Shown piece after piece: positions 1 to 12,028 of a stretch of 64,000 bases of DNA (its first letter is position 1; each line of letters opens with the position of its first letter). The position numbers and the translations under genes are program-made. Below the pieces are notes generated by a model that was not told where the DNA came from, searched no databases, and saw only the letters and a list, made by a program, of their open reading frames with translations. The DNA comes from Neurospora tetrasperma FGSC 2508 (Eukaryota; Ascomycota; Sordariomycetes; Sordariales; Sordariaceae). Where the stretch lies: positions 1,173,292 through 1,237,291 of the forward strand of contig NW_009799101.1 of NCBI RefSeq assembly GCF_000213175.1, in the 5' to 3' direction.

Positions 1-229
1 GGGGAACGGGACGACCGCGTTAAGTGCCGTGATAAAGTTCGGTGAACCCTTTTTTTTTGGACGTGAACATTTGTGGCGATCTAAGAGAACCGACGTCGAA
101 AGCATCTTGGTGTCATACATACCACATAGAACCCAACAACGACGAAATATCCCAAAATCAGGGATCAGAACGAGCCATCTATCTACCTTTCTGCGCATAA
201 GTAACCTCTTCCTGTCTGTCACTGTCATC
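1..229. other. upstream region of the CHY zinc-finger gene
   Basis: No coding feature is supported here. The stretch presumably holds the 5' leader and part of the promoter of the gene whose ATG lies at 230. An open frame crosses it but has no recognisable protein character. Confidence 0.4.
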
Positions 230-861
230 ATGTGGTAAGTAAACTCCCGCCTGCCGGGCATGCCATGACCTGACACCTCGGCATGCCTTCTATGTTCCCC
301 TTCTTTGCTCGTGTAGAATCACTTCCACGAACCACCTGCTAACTAGATCCTCTCCCATCCAGTAAACACGTTCTCAACGCTCAAGTCTCCATCCGGTCAC
401 CATGCTGTACGTAACCTCAGTCTCAAATAAACGAACCACCACGATTCCCTGTCACCATCATACAACAACATGGAACGTCGCAGCCATACATACATACATG
501 ACCTAACACTACACCCACCTCCTACGCAGGCCGCAAATGGTTCGACTGCCCCGAATGCCACGCCGAGTCCGAGTCGCACCCCCTTAAGAAGACACTTGAG
601 ATGACGTTCGCCTGCAAAAAGTGCAAAAAGTGTTTCCGCAAGGATGCGACCGAGTTCGAGGATTCCGACGAATACTGCCCGCACTGCGACAACCACTACA
701 TCATCGAGGCCGTGACGCCCAAGGCTGCTCTCAGGGTTGAGGGCGAGGATGCGAGAATGGATGCGCGCATGCTGAAGGACGAAAGAGTCAAGCAAACGAA
801 GAAGACCATGAACCAGATCTCGATATTTGACCCGGATGTGGATGCTGATAAGCTTGGTTGA
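230..861 (+). CDS. CHY-type zinc finger protein, 126 aa, three exons
   Basis: Exons are 230-234, 363-406 and 530-861. The first carries only five coding bases (ATGTG) before a perfect gtaagt donor, and both introns end in CAG. The joined protein begins MCKHVLNAQVSIRSPC and continues CRKWFDCPECHAE. It then carries paired CxxC knuckles (ACKKCKKCF, EYCPHCDNHY) that match the zf-CHY zinc-binding fold, with Cys/His ligands over residues 2-75. A charged Lys/Asp-rich tail follows. Proteins of this type are small cytosolic or mitochondrial-intermembrane-space zinc proteins; yeast Hot13 is a relative acting on small Tim proteins. The exact role here is inferred and uncertain. Start choice rests on recovery of the Cys-Lys-His motif immediately after Met. 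The gene is convergent with the proteasome gene, leaving 347 bp between stop codons. Confidence 0.85.
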
Positions 862-1208
862 GTGGTTGGGCTGTTGGAGTTGGAGTTGAAGTTGGAGTTG
901 GAGTACGGGATTACAACGCAGCGAGGAAGGGAAAAAGAGATACCATTTAGAGAAGCATATAATCAAAATGGGTGGCTTATTGTCACTCACATCATATTGC
1001 ACATCACACCATCGTTCCGTCCGTTCAGGACCTTGCTTGGTCGTCATTCGTGGTATTACTTCTGTACCTCAAGGCGTCTTCTATGTTTTTGAAACGTGGT
1101 ACGCAGTAGTAGCAGCAGCATCACGGCATCTCTGCTACATCATGCCATACCCATCTCCGCCGCCACAGACACCTTTACTCATTCGGCTTGCTCTCGCCCA
1201 CCCCCCCT
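862..1208. other. convergent 3' intergenic region
   Basis: This spacer lies between the stop codons of two convergent genes and should contain both 3' untranslated regions. Short TTGGAGT-like direct repeats follow the stop at 861. Nothing else is visible. Confidence 0.5.
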
Positions 1209-2326
1209 TTAGTGGTCACCTGGCTCATCCTGGCTCCTGGTCAGTATGGCAGCAGTGCCCGTACCAGGAGTCCGGCCCTTCTTCTTCTTGTCCGCCTCCT
1301 CCTGCTTCTCCTGCTCAATGTTCTTGACGTAGTTCTCGATATCCTCGACAGGGAGCATCTCGAGCTCCTTGCCGGGAGCCATGATGGCAATCTCAATGTT
1401 CTTGGCGCCCGTCTGCACAACTTCGAGTAGGGACTTGATGGTCAGGCGGATCGTAGCCTCCCGGTCCATGTCGTCCTTGTAGTTGCGCTCGAGGAATTCG
1501 CGAACCGTCTTGCTTGACCGGCCGATGGCGTTGGCTTTCCTGCGGGGGTGTTAGCTCCATCCATGCTCAGGACTGTCTGTGTGGTGCTAGGTTTGTGTGG
1601 ACTGACCATGCAGAGTAAATGCCCGAGGGCTCGGTCTGGTAGAGCCTGGGAACATCGCTGCCGTTGTCGAAGCCGACGATCAAGGTGCTAATACCAAAAG
1701 GACGAACACCACCACTCTGTGTATACCGCTGCTGCACGCCGGCAACATACTTTGTGATGTACTCAATCGTGACGGGGTCCTCAAGGTTGAGACGGTGCGA
1801 CTGGGCTTCTAGGCGAGCCTTGTCCACCAAAATTCTGGCATCGGCGTTCAGACCGGCAAAGGCGAGGCAAACGTGCTTGTCGACCAGGCCAATCTTGGAG
1901 GGGGTGATTCTTGTGTCTTGGAGCTTCATGGCCGACCTCTTTTCGCAACCAAGGACGACGACATCCTTGCCCTTTACGCCCACCGCGCAGGTACCTATGT
2001 GTATCTCCGCGTTAGATACCTGTAGGACCTCCAACCGAGCTGGGACAGTGTCGGGTCTAGGCGACAGCGCATACCTCTCTTGACAGCTTCACCGGCATAC
2101 TCGACTTGGAAAACGTGTCCATCGGGACTATTCGAATGTTAGTTGGTGGGGTTCTCGGGGTTCGCATCGCATAACGTCGATATCGAGGTGTGACGGACCT
2201 GAAGACTGGATGAGGTTATGGGTTAGCGGGGCCATGATCGCGGCTGGGGCAGAGACATGGATGGACATGGGAATGTGGACGAGGTGATGATGTACCTGAA
2301 AGAGCTCTGTCGTATCCGGACGCCAT
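1209..2326 (-). CDS. pre6: 20S proteasome subunit alpha-4 (Pre6/PSMA7), 269 aa, five exons
   Basis: Exons on the minus strand are 2326-2296, 2205-2199, 2127-2075, 1994-1607 and 1539-1209. The protein starts [20 protein letters not shown], the N-terminal helix signature of proteasome alpha subunits (YDRAxxxFSPDG...QVEYA). Conserved segments follow, including [30 protein letters not shown] and [13 protein letters not shown]. The C-terminal helix contains [14 protein letters not shown] and ends in a Lys-rich tail. It matches yeast Pre6/human PSMA7 best among alpha paralogues. It forms part of the outer ring that gates substrate entry to the 20S core in cytosol and nucleus; alpha subunits have no catalytic threonine. 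The second exon is only 7 nt yet is needed to encode the conserved Val-Phe-Ser. It shares a 767-bp divergent promoter with the dehydrogenase gene. Confidence 0.95.
2199..2205 (-). other. pre6: 7-nt coding micro-exon of the proteasome alpha-4 gene
   Basis: On the minus strand the bases TCTTCAG lie between a CAG acceptor (2208-2206) and a GTCCGT donor (2198-2193). Adding them to exon 1, which ends in phase 1, and exon 3, which starts with T, gives Val-Phe-Ser followed by Pro-Asp-Gly. That is exactly the invariant alpha-subunit motif. Skipping the exon shifts the frame. Confidence 0.88.
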
Positions 2327-3093
2327 GGTTTACTGCTGGGTATCAATCGTGGTGTTGTTGGGTTGGTGAATCGGAGCTGATGCGCCGGGGAGATTAGGTA
2401 GATAACGGGACTGGTCGCAAGTATGGCAAGGAAAACAAAGTCGTGTTGTTGGTTGGCAAGTGGATGGACTGAAGTTGGGGTTCGGGATGGAGGCTGCGAA
2501 GCTGTGACGACTGACGACTTGAACGACACTCACTCACCAGAACGGGAGCTTCCACCTCTCAGCGTCAATGTCCCCTCAAACAGGCCCAAGCTCAGGGCAG
2601 GTAGGTACAACAGCGGGATATGCCCCTGTAGCACTTTGGCAGGCAGGCAGGCGGGCAGGCAGGCAGGCAACGACGCGCTGCTGTGAAAGGCCAGACCCTG
2701 TACCTGTCTTCTCTTGGCTTAGGTATCTACCTCTAGTGTAGAGGTATGAAAACAACAGCTTGACACATGCCAGTAAGTAGAGCACTAACAGGATTCCGTC
2801 GTGTCAGCGCCTCTCATTGTTAGTTCATTATCAGTTGAAAGACTTTTTGACTCAGTCTGCTTCAAGCGTAGTCAGTTAACCCTGGTAAAAGTCATTGATA
2901 CCACAGCCAACCCTGGTGTTCCAGAAAGTCTACACTGGAGTTCCAAAGGACGGGAGAAGGAAGCAATTGGTGAACACAGCGATATCGGGAACAAGGACGA
3001 CCAGGTTCTCAAAATACCTGTAAGAAAGTTTCCGTTTTCTTTTTTTTCCTGTTCTCTCTTTGCAACTCCAGAGACTAGTCCATCATCACCAAC
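2327..3093. promoter_or_regulatory. divergent promoter region between proteasome and dehydrogenase genes
   Basis: These 767 bp separate two divergent start codons and must hold both promoters and leaders. The region contains the GGCA tetranucleotide array at 2638-2670. A pyrimidine-rich stretch (about 3028-3060) precedes the dehydrogenase ATG, a usual fungal leader feature. I see no convincing TATA box. Confidence 0.5.
2638..2670. repeat. GGCA tetranucleotide microsatellite
   Basis: About eight tandem copies of GGCA with one variant unit (GGCG) are directly visible. The array lies inside the divergent promoter region. Similar arrays occur at 6287-6320 and 37689-37713. Confidence 0.9.
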
Positions 3094-4891
3094 ATGGCCT
3101 GCCGACATCGGTCCTCGACGACAACCCTCGCCAGACTGGCCAAGCCAGCAAGACTCACTCCCAGACTGAGCACTCAGCCCCAGCTTCAGTCCCAGGTTGC
3201 GTCGGCGGTCCGGTGCTTCAGCAGCTCTCGTCCCCACCAGCTCAAGGAGACGAGATGCCAGCAGGGCAAGTTCACCAGCGAGACCTACCCTGAACTCAAG
3301 AGGGATCCTCGCTATGGTCAGGTCACCAAGGAGCATGTCGACTACTTCAAGGGTCTTTTGGGCACCGAGTCTGCTGTCATTGATGGCGTGACCAACGAGA
3401 ACGCCACCGATGATATCGAGCCCTTCAACAGCGATTGGATGCGCAAGTATCGTGGCCACTGCAGACTCGTCCTCAAGCCAAGCTCGACTGAGGAGGTCAG
3501 CAAGATCCTCAAGTACTGCAATGACAACAAGCTGGCTGTTGTCCCCCAGGGCGGCAACACCGGTCTCGTTGGTGGCTCCGTCCCCGTCTTCGATGAGATT
3601 GTCCTCAACATGGGTCGCATGAACAACATCATCGAGTTCGACGAGGTTTCCGGTATTCTGACTGTCGAGGCTGGTGCCATTCTCGAGGTTGTTGACCAGT
3701 TCCTGGCCGGCAAGGGCTACATCTTCCCCTTGGATCTCGGTGCCAAGGGTTCGTGCCATATCGGAGGCAACCTCTCAACCAACGCCGGTGGTCTCCGTCT
3801 CTTGAGGTACGGAAGCTTGCACGGAACGACTCTCGGTATCGAGGCTGTCCTTCCTGATGGCACCGTTGTCGATGATCTCTGCAAGTTGCGCAAGAACAAC
3901 ACTGGCTACGATATCAAGCAGCTCTTTATTGGCTCTGAGGGCACTATTGGTGTCATTACCAAGGCCGTCATCCAGTGCCCCCAGCGCCCCAAGGCTCAGA
4001 ACGTCGCCTTGTTCGGTCTCGAGTCCTACGAGGCTGCCCAACAGGCCTTCCGCGAGGCCAAGGGTCACTTGTCCGAGATTCTCTCTGCTTTCGAGCTCAT
4101 GGATGCTGGCAGCCAGGCTCTTGTCCGCCAAGTCACCAAGAAGAACTCGCCTCTCGAGGGCGAGTACCCCTTCTACTGCTTGATCGAAACCAGCGGATCC
4201 AACTCCGACCACGATGGTGAGAAGCTCCAGACCTTCCTCGAGGACGTCATGGAGAAGGGTATCGTTGTCGACGGCACTCTTGCCCAGGACGAGACCCAGG
4301 TCAAGGCTCTTTGGAGCTGGCGTGAAGGCATCACGGAAGCCCTTGGTCACCTTGGTGGTGTGTACAAGTACGATGTCTCTATCCCTCTCCCTGAGATGTA
4401 CCAGCTTGTCGAGGACACCAAGGCCCGCGTTCAGGAGGCCGGCCTCCTCGGTGACACGGATGAGCACCCGGTGCGTGCTGTTGTAGGATACGGACACATG
4501 GGCGACTCCAACCTTCACCTTAACGTGTCTACCCGTCGCTTCGACGAGCGAGTGGAAAAGGTTCTTGAGCCTTTCGTCTACGAGTGGATCTCCAAGCGCC
4601 AGGGCAGCATCAGCGCCGAACACGGTCTTGGCCTCGCCAAGAAGAAGTACATTGGGTACAGCCGTACTCCCACCATGGTCGGGTTAATGAAGCAGCTCAA
4701 GGACCTCTATGACCCGGTAAGTTGATGAGCCTATGACACATCCTGGTTTCTTGCCCCGCCCGCCACCAGCCCTACTGCCCCTAGTTCGACCCCGGAATCA
4801 CATCGCCCTCAACTGCGGCCCCAAATTATGACCTCCTGCTAACCAGTGATTCTTTCAGAACGCCATCTTGAACCCTTACAAGTATATCTAA
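3094..4891 (+). CDS. mitochondrial FAD-linked D-2-hydroxyglutarate / D-lactate dehydrogenase, 551 aa
   Basis: Exons are 3094-4716 and 4859-4891. The second exon adds only NAILNPYKYI, which restores the conserved C-terminus of this family. The first 50 residues are rich in Arg, Ser and Ala without acids, a typical mitochondrial presequence. An FAD-binding (PCMH) domain follows, with PQGGNTGLVGGS at about 151-162, then DLGAKGSCHIGG and GSEGTIG. The C-terminal FAD-oxidase domain carries GYGHMGDSNLHLN (about 464-476) and SAEHGLG (about 506-512), which supply the metal-binding His and Glu/His of D2HGDH-like enzymes. Family knowledge: these flavoenzymes oxidise D-2-hydroxyglutarate or D-lactate and pass electrons to pyruvate or cytochrome c. 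Similarity to human D2HGDH and yeast Dld2 is strong along the length. Exact substrate preference is not decidable from sequence. Confidence 0.92.
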
Positions 4892-6287
4892 AAAGCCCAC
4901 ACCTTTGTTCATCTTGGATAAATCATTCTTTCTTCCAGATCCTGTATATATGCGGCGCTGACTTGCTCGATTCCACCTGGACGGATCCTCTCCTGTCCAA
5001 CATACCCTTCAGGAGTCAGAGTGGGTTCGGGCCGGTGATACCACTTCGAATTGTATTCCCCCTGATCCTTGTTTATCCGCCTTGAAGCCATCTCCTTTCG
5101 TTCTTTCAGGTTAGCTTGGTGATAATGATGGACGTTTATTGCAGTCAATCATGTCGCCAACGACCGCCCATCACTGCAGCTTCTCTCGAACTGTGTAGTC
5201 GGTGCTCCCGAAGGCGTAGTCGTTGGCTTGGTAAGCCGATTGGCCGCAGAGCGAGTGGTGAGCAAAGCACCACATCACACATCTCAGCGAACGAGAATCG
5301 CCGCCAGGCTTCAAAACACCGGACAGTCACCATTGACGACGCCAGTCCTCGTACACTATATACCTGTTTCCGCTTAGTGGCCAATCACAAGCCGGCATTC
5401 CTCTTACATACCACCTTCCATGCCATTCCGTCTGACCAGCCCCATCCGTCAGCCCGTATGCTGCCTGCCTATCCCAGTTGCCGAACCCCTGTGGGCTGAT
5501 TTCTCCTTAGATGCAGCCCTACAGAGCCCCCTTCGAGCCATTGTTATACTTCCAAGTAGTTACTGGGCCAAAAGCCACATCTGGGGGCTTGTTGCCGCTC
5601 TTGCATCGAAGACAAATGACTCGTTGCTGCCGACCGAGAACTACATGCTTGGTTAACCGTTGCCGCCATGCCATCCATATATGTGATCCTACATGCCATC
5701 TGTCCCGGGTCCCCCCACCCCCCATCTCATCAAGCACACTCTATGGGAAGGCTTACGAGATACGTACACCGAGGGTGGACTCTACAAAACGCATCTGCGC
5801 AACCAAGCCCTCTGCGTGACCGGCTCCATTCCCTAGAGCTCTCTTTGGTTCCGGCATTGTGTAGGTGGTGTGCCAGTCCAGTGATGGCGTCACCCTCTCG
5901 GAGTCCTCCCGACAAGCGTCTTGGGCCCTAGGTAGCCGCAGAAAACGCATTACTGAACCGACAGAAGAGAATGTTTCCAGGCAATCTGCTCAGTTTCCTC
6001 GGTATAAAACGACAGGTCCGTTTCCAAGAAAGTTCTTCTGATCATGAGGCTGCCTCGGCCGTGACTTGGAGAAGGCTGTACTGTCTCATGGTTGGTTCAC
6101 TTTGGTCATTGAAGGTTTTCTCATCCCATACGAGAAACGGTCAGCCAGCGTTTCCTACTCATCAGCCTCGGGTGGTTGTCTGCTTCCAAGTGGTCAGCAG
6201 ATACTGGTCAAGTTTTACTGTATATCAAGGCCTCAGGCCCTTACCCTTTTGGCTGGCCTCTTATGCCTGATTTGTCCTACCTATTTG

Positions 6288-6318
<31 letters not shown>

Positions 6319-6578
6319 ACCTCTGACTACTACCTATCTGCTACCTTGCGGCTGGACCCCCATCACACACACATAACGGGTCTACCCATCAGCAATAGTT
6401 CAAGAGCTGAGTGAACCGCACCGCTGTAACTTGTCAACACTGTTCGGTAGATACTTGTCTCCATCTTTTCAGATTTCTTCTCCTTTCAGAGACTCGTTCA
6501 AGAAGAATCAGAAACAAGCAAATTTACCTCTTTTCATCAACCTGTTACTATCTTCATTGTCCAAACTACTTGGTAACG
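4892..6578. other. intergenic region, no gene seen
   Basis: This 1.7-kb stretch lies downstream of the dehydrogenase and upstream of the Zn2Cys6 gene. Several short open frames exist on both strands, but none has coding character, conserved motifs or plausible splice partners. A TGCC array sits at 6287-6320. A pyrimidine-rich leader (about 6460-6560) precedes the transcription factor ATG. Confidence 0.5.
6287..6320. repeat. TGCC tetranucleotide microsatellite
   Basis: About eight tandem TGCC units are visible, the complement of the GGCA arrays at 2638 and 37689. It lies roughly 260 bp upstream of the transcription factor start codon. Confidence 0.9.
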
Positions 6579-9065
6579 ATGGTCGGAGTTCCCGGAAAAT
6601 ACAAGGGCTGCAATTCTTGCCGTGTCCGGAGAGTCAAGGTAAGACCCATATCCATCACCGCAGTGTCAACTTTCTTGTGAGTAAGCAACTAATGCAACTA
6701 GTGTGACAACGAACGACCGTTCTGTAGGAAGTGTATCGATAGTGGTCGCGAGTGTCTTGGCTATAAGCGTGAAACCGTCTTCATTGTCGGAACCATCGAG
6801 GACGGCGGGCGTTGTTCGTCTCATCCGCCAAGGGTCATCAAGTCAAAGAAGGCCAAAGCCTCAACCTCGTCGAGAAGTGGAGGAGAGGAAGAAAGGGAGA
6901 CTCCGCGGAAAAAGCATCAGAAACATCAGAAACTAGAGCTCTTTCCGGATCAGCCTCTTCAGTCGGCCTGGGACGACTTGATTTTGTTGTCGACGAGTTC
7001 GGGGACGAAGTACAACGTACAGTTTACCGCTCGGAATACTCGGCTTCAGAATGTTGTCCGCGGTAGTGGCGGCAATAGAGAGGCTACGGGCGAGTTCACT
7101 GTGAGCTCGATGGCGGATTACGAAGTCTCGAATATACAGCTTGACTTCAGTGGCCAGGACTTCGAGCTGAAGTCACAGTGTTTGATTAGTTTACCGGAAA
7201 GCCAGGACAGAGATCCATACATGCCATCGATCGGCTCATGCATCATGCTTTACGAGGTGAGATATTTCATTGTGATAATAACAATTAAGTACGGGATAAA
7301 GTTGTGTTCATAACACTAACACAATCTTCAATAGCACAACAACTCGACTCTTTACACGAATCTCTATGGCAGCCAGTCACTGATCAAGGATTCGGGCACT
7401 CAGAATGATCCCATTAGACGCGCAGGGCCAGAGAAATTCCAGACATTCCCTAACCATCATTTCTTTGTCCGAGTCTACCGGCCTAATGCTGTGAGTCCCA
7501 CCCAATTGCTGATAGTGATATGATTCGATAACATTCGACTAACCACTGTTTGTTAGATCCTGACCGCGCTGCTCAACCGCACTCCGACTTTTCTCGAATC
7601 CGCAGAATGGACCTCCACTCCCTGGGAGAAGCACCCCAAGTCCATCCTTGATCAGCTTTTCGACATAATCACCCTCCTACCTCGCAACCTCTGGCGAGCA
7701 GACCGAGTCGCCGAAGAAGTACCCACGCTTGCCCGTCGTCAGCGTGCTCAAGACCTCTTGATCAACTGTCTCAACATCGAACGACAACTCAACGCCTGGT
7801 CTTCATCCTACAGCGCCGAGACAACGACCGCTATTTCACGCCAGGCAGCCGCCGTCATCACACCCTCCTCGTCCTCAACATCGATGTCAGACTATGGGCA
7901 ATCTCCGCCCTTCCAAACAGCTCTACCCACCACAACAGCAACCTACCCTTACCTCCCCCCTTCCTCATCACCCTATTTCCAATCCCATTCCCACTCTTAC
8001 TCCCAAACCCAACCCTCCTCCCATCCCCACCGCCGCTCCTTATCCAATTCGACTTCCATATCCCACTCCAGATGTACCCCCTCCCCCACCCCCTCCGCAT
8101 CTGCTTCTTCCCCGCGCTTCCAACCCTACCTAACAACCTCCCCTCACTCTCACTCGCATAAACCCCTCCAACCAAGATCTCGCCGCACCTCTCCATCCTT
8201 CACAAATCGCCCAGCCACTCCATACGGCTACTCGGCAGGATACCCCTTCACCAAACCCCCCTTAACCTTCCCCACCTCCCAGCTCGCCCTGTCCTACATT
8301 TTGTATTGCACCAGCCTGATGCAGCTCTACCAAACAATCGAGCGCGTATATTGGAGCATCTTCGAGCCGTTGAACCTGACCGACCTTCCTACCGGAAACC
8401 ACCTGCACAGCAGTATCCAGTTACAGATGCAGGCGCAGATGCAACAGATACAACAGCTTCCAGTCGATCTCATCCCCGACCCGGCGAGGTACGGAAGTAA
8501 AGCGGTAAGGGAATGGGCGGAGAGGACATGTAGGAGCTTGGAGTTTGCGTTGAACAACAACATCAACAACACTGGCAGTGGCGTTGGTGGCGGTGGCGGC
8601 GGTGTCGACCCGGAACTGTTGGCTTATCCTCTTTGCGTAATAAGGGCGTTTTACGAGAGTTTGGGGGCTACTCCTAGTTGGGAGAACCTCGGTGTTGGCA
8701 TGGATGTGGACATGATGGGGGTTGATGGTATAGCGATGGGCATGGGCATGGGCATGGAAATGAACATTGGCATGAATCATCAGAATATGATGACTGGTGG
8801 GATGGGAAGTATGAGTTATTCATCGGGGATGGAAAACTTGAATATCTTCTCGACGAGGCCCACGACGACGACGACGACGACGACAGCGGCAATTATGATG
8901 CAACAACAACAGCAACAACCTCAGGCACCGCCGCCGGACGGCAGACTGGAAGTTATGTGGTGCGATCAGTTTAGGGAGAGGTTAAAAGCTAGGGGGGCGG
9001 AGATTTCCAGTTCTATTGTGGGTGAAGGAAAGAAGTGGAGGGAGATTGCTGCTTTTGGGTATTGA
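6579..9065 (+). CDS. Zn2Cys6 fungal transcription factor, 759 aa, four exons
   Basis: Exons are 6579-6638, 6702-7256, 7335-7490 and 7557-9065, all with clean GT-AG borders and matching phases. The N-terminus MVGVPGKYKGCNSCRVRRVK joins CDNERPFCRKCIDSGRECLG to give a complete six-cysteine binuclear zinc cluster (residues 11-38), interrupted by intron 1 just before the third Cys. This opening is typical of a large ascomycete family with a C-terminal Fungal_trans_2-like region; the segments around residues 245-300 and 430-480 are the likely helical remnants. The middle is low-complexity Ser/Pro/His/Tyr. Toward the C-terminus there are Gly-rich and Met/Gly-rich runs, a Thr run and a Gln run. It is expected to be a nuclear DNA-binding regulator. 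No target is suggested by neighbours, and I do not recognise a named gene. Confidence 0.88.
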
Positions 9066-9912
9066 GGTCAGATAGGTAAATACGGGAACACGAGACAAAG
9101 ACGGGTGGTGTACGGGTTATTAGATGAGAACACGATGCAATGATGGAGATCAGGGGCTGGCTTTTCCCTACTCTACCTTGACTTTTCTTTTTCCCTTTTT
9201 TTTCTTTGAAGGGGATATAAACAAACAAGATACTTACCGGCTGGAAAACGCTGGGCCTCGCGAGAGGTTTGAAGAACGATATTGGGACGGTAAAGAACGG
9301 TTTTGCGTTTGCTTTTGGGTTTTTCGAGTGTCTTGCTTTTTGCTTATAGTTTGCTACTGTGCTGTGTTTATCCTTGGTTTTTTTCTTAAATGGAAAGTCG
9401 CTGTTCTTTTGTCGTGAATTTTCTCCAATTTTGCTACCTTGTATTGACATAATCAATTCACGTTTATACATTCTTTTCCTCTTTTCTTGCCATGAAATCG
9501 ATAACTACCATAGAAGCCTGCCAAATTGGGACTCGGGTAGCTACAAAATCTGCCAGAATTGACCACTCAGAGTAACATAACGCACTGAGAGGATCTCAGA
9601 GTCTGATTCATTGTGAAGCTATTACAGTCTGGAACCTTATTTCCACCTAAAGTCGGCATTTGCACATATACCCGAGTCCCCATTTTAGCAACTTTCTACG
9701 ATACCTATCGAATTTGTCTCTGCGGTTCGAGTACCCGAAACCCTTTCAATCGAACTTCGCCTCTCCTCGGTATACCACTCGCTGTCTCACACGTGGACTA
9801 ACAAAAGTATCAAGATCTCGTGCTCACGCCTGACACATTTGCCACCTTGGCTTCTTTCACCGCAGGCTAACAGCGGCTTATGTGTACTAGATCCCTTGGT
9901 AGGCCACTCACA

Positions 9913-9940
9913 CCTACCTACCTACCTACCTACCTACCTT
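9913..9940. repeat. CTAC tetranucleotide microsatellite
   Basis: About six tandem CTAC units are visible in gene-free DNA. The complementary GTAG array occurs at 45257-45290. Confidence 0.88.
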
Positions 9941-10639
9941 ACCCATCTATTTCACGCAGACATAGCACACACGACCAAACACCAAAACGGTGAGACTTGG
10001 TTGTCAACCTCATTCCTTTTCTTCTTTGGGATAACCCCACTTGATGACTATCTATCTACCTACCTAAAACTCTGACCTTTTCTTCACAACAGATACTCAA
10101 CACAATACAAAAGTGTTCATAAAGAGTAGGTATGTGGACTGGAAATCATCACACGACCAATATCTCACGATACACAACACAACGAAACGAAATACCTACC
10201 TTACCTTACATAAGCCCCCCCACGAACAGCCATGTGCAGCCCTCCATTACCCCAGACTAGAGAACCGGATGACGGGATCGGCGTGGCTGCGACTGTGAAT
10301 CTCACACCGCAACACACACACTTGCATCCGCGAATCTAGGTACCTAGGTTGATCTAACATAACCTAATCAATCTGTAATGGTCACATTCAATGCAAGGAG
10401 TTGGTGCGTCGCCATAGCCAGGTCAGGCATTACTGAGACCAAAACCAAGACCAAGACCAAGACCGTTTGTTCATTCTAGGCACGTACCTAGAGTGAGTGT
10501 CAGTCGGTCGGTCAGTAAGACGAAAGTGTAAGGCGTTCGTCGTGTCGTGGGGGGGGATCAGGATGTTAGACTAGGGTTTCATTGAATCTGACAGTGACTG
10601 ACTGCTATGGGAGTCACAGCCTTGTGGAAGTGGGTAACC

Positions 10640-10720
10640 GTGGGTGTCAAGTGGTTGAGAGAGATCTGTGTAAGCACGCGACACCCATTCTCTACACAGA
10701 TCTCTGAACCACACACCCAC
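10640..10720. repeat. imperfect inverted repeat (hairpin), 81 bp
   Basis: The left arm (10640-10672, GTGGGTGTCAAGTGGTTG...) is nearly the reverse complement of the right arm (10693-10720, ...GAACCACACACCCAC). The arms share a perfect ACAGATCTCT core and enclose a 20-nt loop. It could be a small folded inverted-repeat element or a structured transcript. No clear target-site duplication is visible. Confidence 0.6.
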
Positions 10721-12028
10721 TGTTGTCTGCTGGACTTTGGGATGGTGCTTGGAAGTACTTGTTGCTTTTAGTACCTCTAGGTATGTTAGGAGAGGTACTT
10801 CTACAGACGAGAGTAAGGCTGCAAGAATAAATAAGACAAGTGCACTTGTTCTGGTGGTTGTCAGTTGGGTTATGTTGCATGACAGGCTGTTGTCATGGTC
10901 CTTGCAGTTATCGGATTATACATACCCCGGACCAAAAAGCCGAGTAGTCATCGTATCTTGGTGTCGTAAGATAACTAACTTGGCTGACGAGTTTGGTGGC
11001 ATATCTGCGGAGACAGAAAACATAATTATGATATACAGATGTGATGGGAATTCCAAAGATACCTAATGTCAGGTGCACCATTACTAACACACTTCCTTTT
11101 TTTTTTTTTCCACTCGCTGTTTTCTTCCCAACTACAACTCTTCCCATCTCCACCTCCGTTTTTCGTTCACCGTTGAGAATGAAAGCGACGTGTCTTTTAT
11201 CCATTATCGTCCGTTTTTTATTTTAACCTAGTTCGGTACCTATTACTCATTTACCGTGCTGAGGTGTGCTGTTTGATGTGGCTTCGTCTTCGTATGTAGG
11301 TACACTTACCATTGCTTACCAACTGTTATGGCAACCTTGTACCATAAACCTTGACACCAGACCTTGAAAAGAAAACTTCACTTATCCAGTTGACTAAACC
11401 ACACTTGTTACTTGTCACTTGAGCCTCAATGGGAAAAAAAAAACCTACATAACTTGGTTGTGACAAACCCATGATTCGGAATCGAATACATACGCAGTAT
11501 ACGTACAATAACATGTGATTGGCTGACTGCGACGGACTCGGGGAACTTTGAGAGTTGAGATGTGGCAAAAACAAGAATCCTTTAGTCCTGCTAGGCTATG
11601 AGCACCAAAACACACTCTAAGCGCCGATGACCAAGAGTTTCTCACTTCGGGGTTTCCGTGCAAAACGATTGTGAAAAGAGACTGAGGAAAGAAATATGTG
11701 ATTACTCGAATTTCGGAGCAACGGCGAGACATATGAAGAGACTGAAAACCCCCTTACTGTGTTCTTAGCTTGTCGTTCTCAATCCAAACTGGGTCATATG
11801 TTTGGTGCTGGGTTTTCGTGGTTTGGCAGTTGACGGTTGCGGTACCCAGCCAAGCGGTTAATTTTATACCCAGGTCATCAAGTGAGGTACGCTAGATGAT
11901 GCTACTACCAGCCGGCTCCAACATTCATGTACATCGACGGATGCTGAAGAGACATGATAAGCTACAACTGCTATTATAAGCACCCCAACCGCTCGGTATC
12001 ATCATCTGCAAGCAAACAACATCCTAAC

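Larger units (their letters stand above)
9066..12028. other. long convergent intergenic region
   Basis: Nearly 3 kb lies between the convergent Zn2Cys6 and CLC genes. It contains a CTAC array (9913-9940), an AAGACC-like short repeat (10438-10463), an imperfect hairpin (10640-10720) and several CCTAGGT-type short motifs common in Neurospora spacers. No open frame is convincing on either strand. Confidence 0.5.
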
